Shown here in pieces: positions 56,556-64,000 of a stretch of 64,000 nucleotides of DNA. Made by a program: the position numbers and the translations under genes. Within the stretch, counting starts at the first letter, position 1. Every line of letters begins with the position of its first letter. This stretch comes from Nocardia sp. NBC_00508. Its GTDB lineage: Bacteria; Actinomycetota; Actinomycetes; Mycobacteriales; Mycobacteriaceae. The notes beneath the pieces were generated by a model, which saw only the letters and a list, made by a program, of their open reading frames with translations, was not told where the DNA came from and made no database searches. The stretch lies in contig NZ_CP107852.1 in assembly GCF_036346875.1 (NCBI RefSeq), forward strand, positions 4,836,001 to 4,900,000. The letters are read 5' to 3'.

Positions 56556-59243
56556 GTGGCAGATCTCTTGCCGTTCGTGATCGCGGGAATCGTATCCGGC
56601 TCGGTTTATGGGCTGGCCGCGGTGGGTTTGGTGCTCACCTACAAGACGTCGGGAGTGTTCAATTTCGCCCACGGTGCCATGGCTACGGTGTCGGCGTACG
56701 GGTTCTACACGTTGCATGTCATCAATGGGCTTGCTTGGCAGCTCGCCGCGGCCATCTGTGTTCTCGGTATCGGTCCGGCCATGGGGATGGCGCTGGAGTT
56801 GCTGGCCCGCGTTGTCGACCAGGCGACAGTGGAACTGCGGATCGCCGCGACCGTCGGGATTCTGCTGGTTGTCCAGGCGGGGGTGACTCTGTACTACGGG
56901 CAGACGACGACGCGCATAGTTCCGATCTTCCTGCCGCAAGGCGGATTCGCCGCCTTCGGTGTGCAGGTGCAGTGGTCGGATGTCGCCACGTTCGGGGTCG
57001 CGGTACTCGCGACCGCCGCGCTCTCGGCCGCGCTGCGGTTCACGCGGTGTGGTGTCGCGATGCGCGCGGTCGTCGGGAACGCGCCGTTGCTGGATCTGGC
57101 CGGGACCAGCCCGGTGAGCACTCGGCGATGGGCCTGGTGTGTCGGCACCGGTCTGGCGTCGCTGTCCGGGGTGTTGTTCGCGCCGTTGATGCCGCTCGAT
57201 CCCATGCAGCTGACGTTGCTGGTCGTCCAGGCGTTCGGAGCGGCGGCCATCGGCCGGTTCACCAGTCTGCCATGGAGCTTCGGCGGTGGACTGCTCATCG
57301 GGGTGTTCGCCGCCCTGGCTACCCGCTACTTCACCACCGGGCTGGCCGCGGGAGTTCCCGCCGCATTGCCGTTCCTGGCGTTGTTCCTCGTGCTGCTCGT
57401 CATGCCGCGTCGCTTCCTGCTGGACCGGGATCGGGTGGTCCGGCGTATCCGATCCGGCTGGACTGCTCCGCCGACGTTGCAATCCATTGGCGGGGTGGTG
57501 GTGTTGGTCGTGCTGGCGCTGGTTCCGTCGTTCGCGGGCATCCACCTGACGGATTGGACTGTGGCGCTGGCGATGACGCTCGTCTTCCTCTCGCTCGGTC
57601 TGCTGGTTCGCACGTCCGGTCAAGTCTCGCTGTGTCACGTGGCTTTCACCGCGATCGGCGCCTGCGCGTTCTCGCACTTCGCGGTCGACTGGCGGTGGCC
57701 GTGGCCGCTCGCTCTCCTCGCCTGTGGTCTGGCGGTCGTGCCGATCGGTGCGGTGTTGTCGATTCCGGCCATTCGGCTCAGCGGCCTGTATCTGGCGTTG
57801 GCGACCTTCGGATTCGGCGTCGTGCTCCAGATGATGTTCTACAGCCAGCCCTATATGTTCGGCACCAGCGGTCTCGGCCTGCCGATGCCGCGCCCCAGCG
57901 TATTCGGACTGGACTCTGACCCGTCCTTCTACCGTCTCGTGCTGGTACTGGCCACGATCGGCACGCTGATAGTGGTGGCGTTGGACAAGAGCAGGCTCGG
58001 AGGATTGCTCCGGGGTCTGGCCGAATCGCCGACCGCGCTGCGGACCAACGGTGTCTCGATCGAGGTCACCCGCGTTCTCGTCTTCTGCGTGTCGGCGTTC
58101 CTCGCGGCGTTGGGTGGCGCACTCGCAGGAATGGCCCAGACCACTGCCTCGGCGACCAACTACCAGCCGCTACTGTCGGTCACCTATTTCGCGGTCATTG
58201 TCATCATGGTGGGCCGGGAGCCGTGGTATTCGCTGCTGGCCGCGGTCGCGCTCATCCTGGTGCCGTCCTACGTCCCCGTCGCAGGCATGTCGCTGTGGCT
58301 CCAGGTCCTGTTCGGCATCCTGGTGGTGCTCCGTGCCGCCACCGCGAGCCGCCTGGAGGTTCCCGGACCGATCCGGTCCTGGCTGGACAGCGCGTTTCGC
58401 CGCAAGCGGTCGGTGGCGGTTGTCGCGGTGGAGCCATCCACGAGCCAGCCCTCGGCGCTGCTGGAGGTGCGGGATCTTTCGGTCCGCTTCGGCGGCGTGG
58501 TGGCCGTCGACGGCCTCTCGTTCGAGGCGCGTACCGGGCGGATCACCGGACTCATCGGCCCGAACGGTGCGGGAAAGACGACGACGTTCGACGCCTGCAC
58601 CGGTCTCGTCCAGGCCAACGCCGGCGAGGTGCGACTGCAGGACCGGGTGATCAGTCGAGTCTCGACGTCCCGCCGGGCGCGGCTCGGCATCGGGCGAACC
58701 TTTCAGCGGACGGAGCTGTTCGATTCCCTTACCGTGGCCGAAAACGTCGCGATGGGAGCCGAAGGCCCACTCGCCGGGGCGAATCCGCTGGCCCAACTGT
58801 TCGCGGCCCACGGACATGCCCGGAGGGTGCGCGCCGCGGCGGCTTCCGCTATGGCGTTGTGCGGTATCGAATCCATCAAGGATTCTCGCGTCGGCGCACT
58901 GTCCACCGGGCAGCGAAGACTGGTCGAACTCGCGCGATGTCTTGCCGGGCCGTACCGGATCCTGTTGCTCGACGAGCCGAGCGCGGGTCTCGATCGTGCG
59001 GAGACCGCGCGCTTCGGGCAGATTCTTCGGCATGTCGTCGCCGAACGCGGCGTCGGAATCGTCCTGGTAGAGCACGACATGTCGCTGGTGCTGGAGATCT
59101 GCGAGGAGATCTTCGTACTCGATTTCGGTCGCCTGATATTCCGGGGCTCGCCCGCGCAGGTCCGGGCTTCGGAGGTGGTGCAGCACGCCTATCTCGGCGT
59201 ACCGGTCACGGGCGAGAACCGGCTGAAGGAACCTGTAGCATGA
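56556..59243 (+). CDS. Fused LivH-LivM-LivG: two permeases and an ATPase of a branched-chain amino-acid-type ABC importer
   Basis: 895 residues. Residues 1-285 are LivH-like (LPFVIAGIVSGSVYGLAAVG, FNFAHGAMATVSAYG). Residues 305-600 are LivM-like (GLLVRTSGQVSLCHVAFTAI; LSGLYLALATFGFGVVLQ; LRTNGVSIEVTRVLVF). From about 630 an ATPase follows: Walker A GPNGAGKTTTFDACTG, signature LSTGQRRLVELARCL, Walker B RILLLDEPSAGLD, switch VLVEHDMSLV. These are normally three separate genes. GTG 56556 follows GGAG. The stop overlaps livF (ATGA), and a binding protein follows, giving a complete importer. Ligand could be an amino acid, urea or an aromatic or amide. Confidence 0.9.
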   Translation: MADLLPFVIAGIVSGSVYGLAAVGLVLTYKTSGVFNFAHGAMATVSAYGFYTLHVINGLAWQLAAAICVLGIGPAMGMALELLARVVDQATVELRIAATVGILLVVQAGVTLYYGQTTTRIVPIFLPQGGFAAFGVQVQWSDVATFGVAVLATAALSAALRFTRCGVAMRAVVGNAPLLDLAGTSPVSTRRWAWCVGTGLASLSGVLFAPLMPLDPMQLTLLVVQAFGAAAIGRFTSLPWSFGGGLLIGVFAALATRYFTTGLAAGVPAALPFLALFLVLLVMPRRFLLDRDRVVRRIRSGWTAPPTLQSIGGVVVLVVLALVPSFAGIHLTDWTVALAMTLVFLSLGLLVRTSGQVSLCHVAFTAIGACAFSHFAVDWRWPWPLALLACGLAVVPIGAVLSIPAIRLSGLYLALATFGFGVVLQMMFYSQPYMFGTSGLGLPMPRPSVFGLDSDPSFYRLVLVLATIGTLIVVALDKSRLGGLLRGLAESPTALRTNGVSIEVTRVLVFCVSAFLAALGGALAGMAQTTASATNYQPLLSVTYFAVIVIMVGREPWYSLLAAVALILVPSYVPVAGMSLWLQVLFGILVVLRAATASRLEVPGPIRSWLDSAFRRKRSVAVVAVEPSTSQPSALLEVRDLSVRFGGVVAVDGLSFEARTGRITGLIGPNGAGKTTTFDACTGLVQANAGEVRLQDRVISRVSTSRRARLGIGRTFQRTELFDSLTVAENVAMGAEGPLAGANPLAQLFAAHGHARRVRAAAASAMALCGIESIKDSRVGALSTGQRRLVELARCLAGPYRILLLDEPSAGLDRAETARFGQILRHVVAERGVGIVLVEHDMSLVLEICEEIFVLDFGRLIFRGSPAQVRASEVVQHAYLGVPVTGENRLKEPVA

Positions 59244-60079
59244 CCGGCCAGGGCAAGGAGGCCGCAGCTCAGGATCCCGGGGCATGCGCAAAGGGACACA
59301 GCGCGACCGGCACCGATTTCGCACTCGAATTGCGCTCGATCACCGCGGGATACGGCTCGACGATGGTGCTCCACGACGTCGACCTGGCCGTTCCACCTCG
59401 CTCGGTCGTGGCGTTGCTCGGACCGAACGGCGCCGGAAAGTCGACGCTGCTCAGGGTGGCCTCCGGGCTACTGCGGGCGCGATCGGGAACCGTGTCGATC
59501 GGCGGAGCAGATCTGACCCGCGCTCGCCCGGCACGACGCGCCCGCGCCGGTTTGTGCCTGATCCCCGAGGGCCGAGGTGTGTTCGCGGACTTGACGGTCC
59601 GGGAGAACCTGCGCCTGCTGACGCCGCCGTGGCGCCGAGTCAGCACCGATGACGTGCTCGATGTCTTCCCCGCGCTGCGGGCGAAGCTCGATCAGCGGGC
59701 AGGTTCCCTGTCGGGCGGGCAGCAGCAGATGCTGGCACTGGGGCGCGCCTGGCTGGCCGATCCGGCGGTTGTCCTGCTCGACGAGGTGTCCATGGGCCTG
59801 GCTCCGCTGGTCGTGGACGAGATCTTCGTGGCCCTTGGCGAATTGCGCACCACGGGCGCGGCGATTGTGCTGGTCGAACAGTACGTCGACCACGCGCTCA
59901 CGATGGCCGATCACGTGGTGTTGCTCAGCCGCGGCACCGTCGCGTTCGCCGGACCCGCCGCAGGGATCGACCGAGATGTCGTGCTGCAGAACTATCTCGG
60001 CGTCGACGGGGGACACACAGACTTGCCGGCATCGCCGGCGGGACACCCATCCGGAACCGCGGCCGGGCCATGGGCGTAG
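59240..60079 (+). CDS. LivF-type ABC ATPase
   Basis: 279 residues. Walker A GPNGAGKSTLLRVASG near residue 63, signature LSGGQQQMLALGRAWL near residue 155, Walker B VVLLDEVSMGLAPL near residue 177, switch VLVEQYVDHAL near residue 208. EGRGVFADLTVREN is typical of LivF. It pairs with the ATPase domain fused to the permeases to form the heterodimer. ATG 59240 overlaps the fusion gene's stop. The N-terminal 25 residues are unconserved and may be linker. Confidence 0.92.
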   Translation: MTGQGKEAAAQDPGACAKGHSATGTDFALELRSITAGYGSTMVLHDVDLAVPPRSVVALLGPNGAGKSTLLRVASGLLRARSGTVSIGGADLTRARPARRARAGLCLIPEGRGVFADLTVRENLRLLTPPWRRVSTDDVLDVFPALRAKLDQRAGSLSGGQQQMLALGRAWLADPAVVLLDEVSMGLAPLVVDEIFVALGELRTTGAAIVLVEQYVDHALTMADHVVLLSRGTVAFAGPAAGIDRDVVLQNYLGVDGGHTDLPASPAGHPSGTAAGPWA

Positions 60080-60105
60080 CGAATACTCGGTCCAGGAGTG
60101 GAGTA

Positions 60106-61377
60106 ATGAGGAAGAGAAGGTTTCTGTGGTGCGTGGCGCCGATACTGGCGGCAGCGCTCGCGCTCACGTCGTGTTCCGCCGACTCGACGAGCGACGGGGC
60201 CAAAACCGTTGGCCCGGTGAAAGTGTCCGACGGCGGGCTGAAAGGCGATCCGATCGTCATCGGGTCGATTTGCAGCTGCACCGGCCCCGCCGCCGGATCG
60301 GTGGGGCGCAGCAGCGATGTGCTGCAGGCGTGGGCGTCATGGGTCAACGATCGTGGCGGAATCAATGGGCACCCGGTCAAGCTCATCACCTACGACGACC
60401 AGCAGAATCCGACGACGGCGCTGGCTGTGGCGAAGAAACTGGTCGAAGAGGACAAGGTGGTCGCCATCGTCGGCCAAACCAGCCTGGTCAGTTCGAGTTG
60501 GCAAAGCTACGTCGACAGCAAGGGCATTCCGGTCATCGGCGGACAGCCGGTCGATGCCCCGTTCATCACCGATCCGAACTTCTTCGCCTCCGGAACTACG
60601 CTGCCGGTGCTGATGCTGGGCGAAGTCGCCCAGGCCAAGAAGGCGGGTGCGAAGAAACTCGGCGTCTACTATTGCGCCGAGATCCCGGTCTGCGAGCAGC
60701 TACCGCAGATGGTGAAGCCGATGGCCGAACAGGCCGGTCTGGGATTCGCTTCGGAGAAAGTCGCGATTGCGGCGCCGAACTACATCGCGCCCTGCCTGGC
60801 ATTCAAGGAAAAGGGTGTCGACGCCGTATTCCCCGGCGTCTCGGTCGAGGCGATTTCGCGGATCGCGGCATCCTGTGCGCAGCAAGGTTACAAACCGATT
60901 CAGGCTCCTACCGGTGTCAGCCTGCAGAAGGCGTGGGCCACGGACCCGAACTTCGAGGGCAGCATCTTCGCAGGCTCCAATGCGCTCTACACCGACGAAT
61001 CGATTCCGGCGATCAAGGATTTCAATGACGCTCTCGCCGAGTACATTCCCGGCCTTCGGGATGGCGCGGACTTCAGCTCACCACTGCTGTGGCCGTGGGC
61101 AGGCGGGCAGCTCTTCCTGGCGGCGGCCAAAGCTGCCGGCCTCTCGCCGTCATCGACGAGCGCGGATGTGATCAAAGGGCTGCGCGCACTGCGCGACGAG
61201 ACCCTCGGAGGCCTCGCTCCGCCGCTGACCTTCCCGGAAGGCAAACCGGCGTTTCCGATGTGCTACTTCACCGGAAACACCAAAGGCGGTGCATTCCACT
61301 CCGACAACGGTGGTAAGCCGACGTGCATCGACGACGCTACCGCTGCTGCGCTGATGAAGGCGCTCGCGCCGTCCTGA
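60106..61377 (+). CDS. Branched-chain amino-acid-type substrate-binding lipoprotein
   Basis: 423 residues. Signal peptide and lipobox LTSC (ALALTSCSAD) mark a lipoprotein. PIVIGSICSCTGPAAGSVG near residue 50, WVNDRGGINGHPVKLITYDD near residue 90 and VVAIVGQTSLVSSSWQSY near residue 130 are the LivJ/K-like periplasmic-binding type I fold. ATG 60106 follows AGGAGTGG; an ATG at 60070 is less likely. The mature protein has several Cys (SICSCTG; YYCAEIPVC; MCYFTG), unusual for this family. Third gene of the transport operon. Confidence 0.92.
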   Translation: MRKRRFLWCVAPILAAALALTSCSADSTSDGAKTVGPVKVSDGGLKGDPIVIGSICSCTGPAAGSVGRSSDVLQAWASWVNDRGGINGHPVKLITYDDQQNPTTALAVAKKLVEEDKVVAIVGQTSLVSSSWQSYVDSKGIPVIGGQPVDAPFITDPNFFASGTTLPVLMLGEVAQAKKAGAKKLGVYYCAEIPVCEQLPQMVKPMAEQAGLGFASEKVAIAAPNYIAPCLAFKEKGVDAVFPGVSVEAISRIAASCAQQGYKPIQAPTGVSLQKAWATDPNFEGSIFAGSNALYTDESIPAIKDFNDALAEYIPGLRDGADFSSPLLWPWAGGQLFLAAAKAAGLSPSSTSADVIKGLRALRDETLGGLAPPLTFPEGKPAFPMCYFTGNTKGGAFHSDNGGKPTCIDDATAAALMKALAPS

Positions 61378-61411
61378 CGGTCCGAACCCAGGGCCGACTG
61401 TTCCGGCGTAC

Positions 61412-61444
61412 GGCGAGGTGGCGGCTGTCCTCCGCCGCCTCGCC
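61412..61444 (+). terminator. Hairpin terminator after the transport operon
   Basis: GGCGAGGTGGCGG (61412-61424), loop CTGTCCT, CCGCCGCCTCGCC (61432-61444); 12 of 13 pairs plus one G-T. Followed by ACCTTGG. Confidence 0.7.
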
Positions 61445-61570
61445 ACCTTGGACACAGAGTTGCCGTCAGGGACTGATCCTTGCCCAATAGTCTTAGCAGA
61501 ACTGGAAATTCGCTGGCGTACGCGATGTCGGCTCCACCATCGACCTCGAGCTCATGAGTGTGGACGCGAC

Positions 61571-61646
61571 GCCACCCCCGAAATCTCGGTTCGAGTCCGG
61601 GCAGCGCCTCTACGTGGCGCTGTAGCGTAATGGCAACGCGCGGGGT
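61571..61646 (+). other. Pair of tRNA halves in 3'-then-5' order (permuted or tandem relic)
   Basis: First a 3' half: CCCCG (61576-61580), AAAT, T-arm CTCGG-TTCGAGT-CCGGG (61585-61601), acceptor CAGCGCC (61602-61608), TCT. Seven bases later a 5' half: acceptor GGCGCTG (61616-61622), TA, D-arm GCGT-AATGGCA-ACGC (61625-61639), G, CGGGG (61641-61645). The two acceptor strands pair perfectly (7/7) and the two anticodon-stem strands pair perfectly (5/5), so both halves belong to one tRNA split in the anticodon loop. The 5' half ends exactly where the 154-bp direct repeat begins. Confidence 0.6.
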
Positions 61647-61691
61647 ACATCATGCTGAACCACACTCGCGGGCGTAGTGGTCACAGATGGT

Positions 61692-61764
61692 GCAGCGATA
61701 GCTCAATCGGCAGAGCATCGGACGGTTGATCCGACGGGTGCGGGTTCGAATCCCGCTCGTAACA
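61692..61764 (+). tRNA. tRNA-Asn-like pseudogene (copy 2)
   Basis: Same 73-nt body as at 52972. The T-stem is repaired (GCGGG/CCCGC), but the anticodon loop is CGGTTGA: position 33 is G instead of the universal T and position 37 is G. The acceptor stem has two mismatches (GCAGCGA/TCGTAAC). A non-T33 loop makes decoding unlikely, so this copy is read as a pseudo-tRNA. Confidence 0.6.
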
Positions 61765-61766
61765 CA

Positions 61767-61800
61767 GGAGGAGCCGGGCAGGGTATAGCCCGGCTCCTCC
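61767..61800 (+). terminator. Terminator of tRNA-like gene (copy 2)
   Basis: GGAGGAGCCGGGC, loop AGGGTATA, GCCCGGCTCCTCC, identical to 53047-53080, here followed by TCTTGCC. Confidence 0.8.
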
Positions 61801-61929
61801 TCTTGCCGTCGGAGTTCGGCAGCTCGCCCGACGCCGTGGTGACCGCCGACGGCTATCGGCAGCACGCATCCGCCATCCCAGCGAGGCTTGATTCCGGCGC
61901 TCTGAACCGTCGTGTTCCGAAAACGCGAA

Positions 61930-61970
61930 CCGGGCCGAATCGCTTCGCGTGAGAAGGCGATTCGGCCCGG
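61930..61970 (-). terminator. kgd terminator
   Basis: CCGGGCCGAATCGC (61930-61943) and GCGATTCGGCCCGG (61957-61970), perfect 14-bp stem with a 13-base loop, 16 bp beyond the kgd stop on the minus strand. Confidence 0.8.
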
Positions 61971-61985
61971 CTTCGGGTCAGGGAA

Positions 61986-64000
61986 CTATGCCGTCGGCTC
62001 GAACGCTTCGGCGATGATTTCCGCTTGTTCGACCGCGTGGACCTTGCTGGACCCCGAGGACGGGGCCGACATGGCGCGGCGGGAGATGCGGCGGAGTTTG
62101 CCGAGGCGGGCGGGGAGGACTTCCGGGAGGTTGAGGCCGAAGAAGGGCCAGGCGCCCTGGTTGGCCGGTTCCTCCTGGACCCAGACGACGTCGGTGGCGT
62201 TCTGGTAGCCGGCGAGGGCCTCGTTCAGGCGGTAGGTGGGCAGTGGGTAGAGCTGCTCGATGCGGACGATCGCCACGTCTTCGCGCTTCTGCTTGGCCTT
62301 TTCGGCGGCCAGCTCGTAGTACAGCTTGCCGCTGGTCAACAGGACGCGCTTGACCTTGCCGCGGTCGCCGATGCCCTGCTCGTAGGCGGGTTCGTCGAAG
62401 ACCGAGCGGAACTTGCTCTCGGTGAAGTCCTTCAGATCCGAGACCACGGCCTTGTTGCGCAGCATCGACTTCGGGGTGAAGACGATCAGCGGGCGGCGGA
62501 TGCCGTCGAGCTGGTGGCGGCGCAGCAGGTGGAAGTAGTTCGCCGGGGTGGACGGCACCGCGACGGTCATCGAGCCCTCCGCGCACAGCAGCAGGAAGCG
62601 CTCGATGCGGCCGGAGGTGTGGTCCGGGCCCTGGCCCTCGTGGCCGTGCGGCAGCAGCAGCACCACGTCGGAGAGCTGGCCCCACTTGGCCTCACCGGAG
62701 GAGATGAACTCGTCGATGATCGACTGCGCGCCGTTGACGAAGTCACCGAACTGCGCCTCCCACAACACCAGTGCCTCGGGGTTGCCCAGCGAGTAGCCGT
62801 ATTCGAAACCGACGGCGGCGAATTCGCTCAGGGCCGAGTCGTGCACCGCGAACCAACCAGGGTTCTCGCTGCCGATGTTGTGCAGGGGGGTGTATTCCTC
62901 GGCGGTCTTGCGGTCGATGATCACCGCGTGCCGCTGGGTGAACGTGCCGCGGCGGGAGTCCTGACCGGTCAGGCGCACCGCGCGACCCTCGTCGATCAGC
63001 GTGCCGAACGCGAGCAGCTCGGCGAAGGCCCAGTCGACCTTGCCCTCGTAGGCCATCTCGCGGCGCTTCTCCAGCACCGGCTTGACGCGCGGGTGCACGT
63101 TGAAGCCGTCGGGCACGTTGAGGAACGCGTCGCCGATCCGCTGCAGGACGGCCTTGTCCACGGCCGTCACGACGGTCGCGGGCACCGGCTGGTCGCCTTC
63201 GACCGACTCGCTCGGTTCCGGCGAGTACTTCTCCAGCTCGCGGACCTCGTTGAACACCCGCTCCAGCTGGCCCTGGTAGTCGCGCAGCGCGTCCTCGGCC
63301 TCTTTCAGCGAGATGTCGCCACGACCGATCAGGCTCTCGGTGTACGCCTTGCGGACCGAGCGCTTGGTGTCGATGACGTCGTACATGTACGGCTGGGTCA
63401 TCGACGGGTCGTCGCCCTCGTTGTGGCCGCGACGGCGGTAGCAGATCATGTCGATCACGACGTCCTTGCGGAACTTCTGCTTGAAGTCGACCGCGAGGCG
63501 CGCCACCCAGTCGCACGCCTCCGGGTCGTCGCCGTTGACATGGAAGATCGGCGCGCCGATGAACTTCGCGATGTCGGTGGAGTACTCGGTGGAGCGGCTG
63601 TTCTCCGGTGCGGTGGTGAAGCCGATCTGGTTGTTCACCACGATGTGGATGGTGCCGCCGACCCGGTAGCCGCGCAGGCCGCCCAGGTTCAGCGTCTCGG
63701 CGACCACGCCCTGACCCGCGAACGCGGCGTCACCGTGCAGCATCAGCGGCACGACCGAGTAGCCCTCCGGCCCGTCGCCCTTGTCCCACAGGTCTTGCTT
63801 CGCGCGGACCAGGCCCTCCAGGACCGGGTCGACCGCCTCCAGGTGCGAGGGGTTGGCGGTGAGCGAGACCTCGATCTCGTTGTCGCCGAACATCTGCAGG
63901 TAGGTGCCGTGCGCGCCGAGGTGGTACTTCACGTCACCCGAGCCGTGCGCGCCCGCGGGGTTCATGTTGCCCTCGAACTCGGTGAAGATCTTCGAGTACG
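61986..64000 (-). CDS. kgd: Multifunctional 2-oxoglutarate metabolism enzyme Kgd (SucA/E1o), C-terminal part
   Basis: Only the C-terminal 670 or so residues lie in the window; the frame is open to base 64000 (FEGNMNPAGAHGSGDVKYHLG across the edge, split). Thiamin-diphosphate-dependent enzyme that decarboxylates 2-oxoglutarate as part of the dehydrogenase complex or a carboligase. Seen: HLEAVDPVLEGLVRAKQD, PLMLHGDAAFAGQGVVAETL, the ThDP/Mg motif HVNGDDPEACDW with YRRRGHNEGDDPS, FGTLIDEGRAVRLTGQDSRR and LLPHGHEGQGPDHTSGRIER. M. tuberculosis Kgd (Rv1248c) fuses an E2-like domain N-terminally, not visible here. Terminator downstream. Confidence 0.93.
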   Translation of the reverse strand, partial: YSKIFTEFEGNMNPAGAHGSGDVKYHLGAHGTYLQMFGDNEIEVSLTANPSHLEAVDPVLEGLVRAKQDLWDKGDGPEGYSVVPLMLHGDAAFAGQGVVAETLNLGGLRGYRVGGTIHIVVNNQIGFTTAPENSRSTEYSTDIAKFIGAPIFHVNGDDPEACDWVARLAVDFKQKFRKDVVIDMICYRRRGHNEGDDPSMTQPYMYDVIDTKRSVRKAYTESLIGRGDISLKEAEDALRDYQGQLERVFNEVRELEKYSPEPSESVEGDQPVPATVVTAVDKAVLQRIGDAFLNVPDGFNVHPRVKPVLEKRREMAYEGKVDWAFAELLAFGTLIDEGRAVRLTGQDSRRGTFTQRHAVIIDRKTAEEYTPLHNIGSENPGWFAVHDSALSEFAAVGFEYGYSLGNPEALVLWEAQFGDFVNGAQSIIDEFISSGEAKWGQLSDVVLLLPHGHEGQGPDHTSGRIERFLLLCAEGSMTVAVPSTPANYFHLLRRHQLDGIRRPLIVFTPKSMLRNKAVVSDLKDFTESKFRSVFDEPAYEQGIGDRGKVKRVLLTSGKLYYELAAEKAKQKREDVAIVRIEQLYPLPTYRLNEALAGYQNATDVVWVQEEPANQGAWPFFGLNLPEVLPARLGKLRRISRRAMSAPSSGSSKVHAVEQAEIIAEAFEPTA

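Larger units (their letters stand above)
61647..61800 (+). repeat. Direct repeat (copy 2) carrying tRNA-Asn-like gene and terminator
   Basis: Second copy of the repeat at 52925-53080, same orientation. It adjoins the 5' tRNA half at its left edge. Confidence 0.8.

Noticed and set aside
61650..61952. Short open frames over the second tRNA-like copy (both strands)
   Set aside because: Their translations are the well-known artefact of reading through a tRNA gene in either direction.

Overview
The window looks like a chromosomal segment of a high-GC mycolic-acid actinomycete, most likely Nocardia or a close relative. Support comes from strong GC bias, many GTG/TTG starts, and a gene set that follows the Mycobacterium tuberculosis Rv1205-Rv1248c neighbourhood as I remember it (LOG proteins, fadD6, folP2, gpgS, sigE-rseA-htrA-tatB, glgC/glgM, tagA, mrp, corA, kgd), interrupted by actinomycete-specific accessory DNA. 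No database search was run; all names rest on motifs and remembered family sequences.

Region 1 (1-30.5 kb) is conserved core: two LOG proteins, FadD6, FolP2 and GpgS in one operon; the envelope-stress module sigE-rseA-htrA-tatB; glycogen/maltose-1-phosphate enzymes glgC and glgM, divergently transcribed; an RlmA-type methyltransferase, DUF3117, tagA and a DivIVA-domain protein; mrp; two lytic transglycosylases; DUF1003 and MgtE-N/CBS proteins; a CitE-like lyase; corA; a PHP phosphoesterase; and malic enzyme. Relative to M. tuberculosis, the block from tatB to the DivIVA-domain gene appears inverted as one unit, and both breakpoints hold non-conserved DNA.

Region 2 (30.5-47.2 kb) holds transport and lipid/oxidation functions: an OpuC-type osmoprotectant ABC operon plus a divergent orphan binding protein; a PadR-regulated DHA2 drug exporter with a clear palindromic operator; a Uma2 nuclease-fold protein; a membrane-anchored molybdopterin oxidoreductase; a TenA-like protein; and a mymA-like cluster (Baeyer-Villiger monooxygenase, SDR, HSL-type esterase, FadD15-type ligase) divergent from a TetR regulator, with a near-perfect operator between them.

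Region 3 (47.2-61.9 kb) is accessory and partly decayed: a NERD-domain protein, a XRE/TPR-like regulator with a sugar-kinase-fold phosphotransferase, small unknown genes, a type VII secretion substrate cassette with a frameshift, a PIN-domain relic, and a branched-chain amino-acid-type ABC system whose two permeases and one ATPase are fused in a single polypeptide. This region carries two 155-bp copies of a degenerate tRNA-Asn-like gene plus terminator, 8.7 kb apart. Next to the second copy lies a pair of tRNA halves in 3'-then-5' order. The window ends inside kgd (sucA).

The least expected signals are a dispersed ~125-bp structured intergenic repeat (two full-length copies bracketing two paralogous mini-genes), the tRNA-like direct repeats with the permuted tRNA halves, and a lytic transglycosylase gene with extreme keto-ending (G/T) codon usage.
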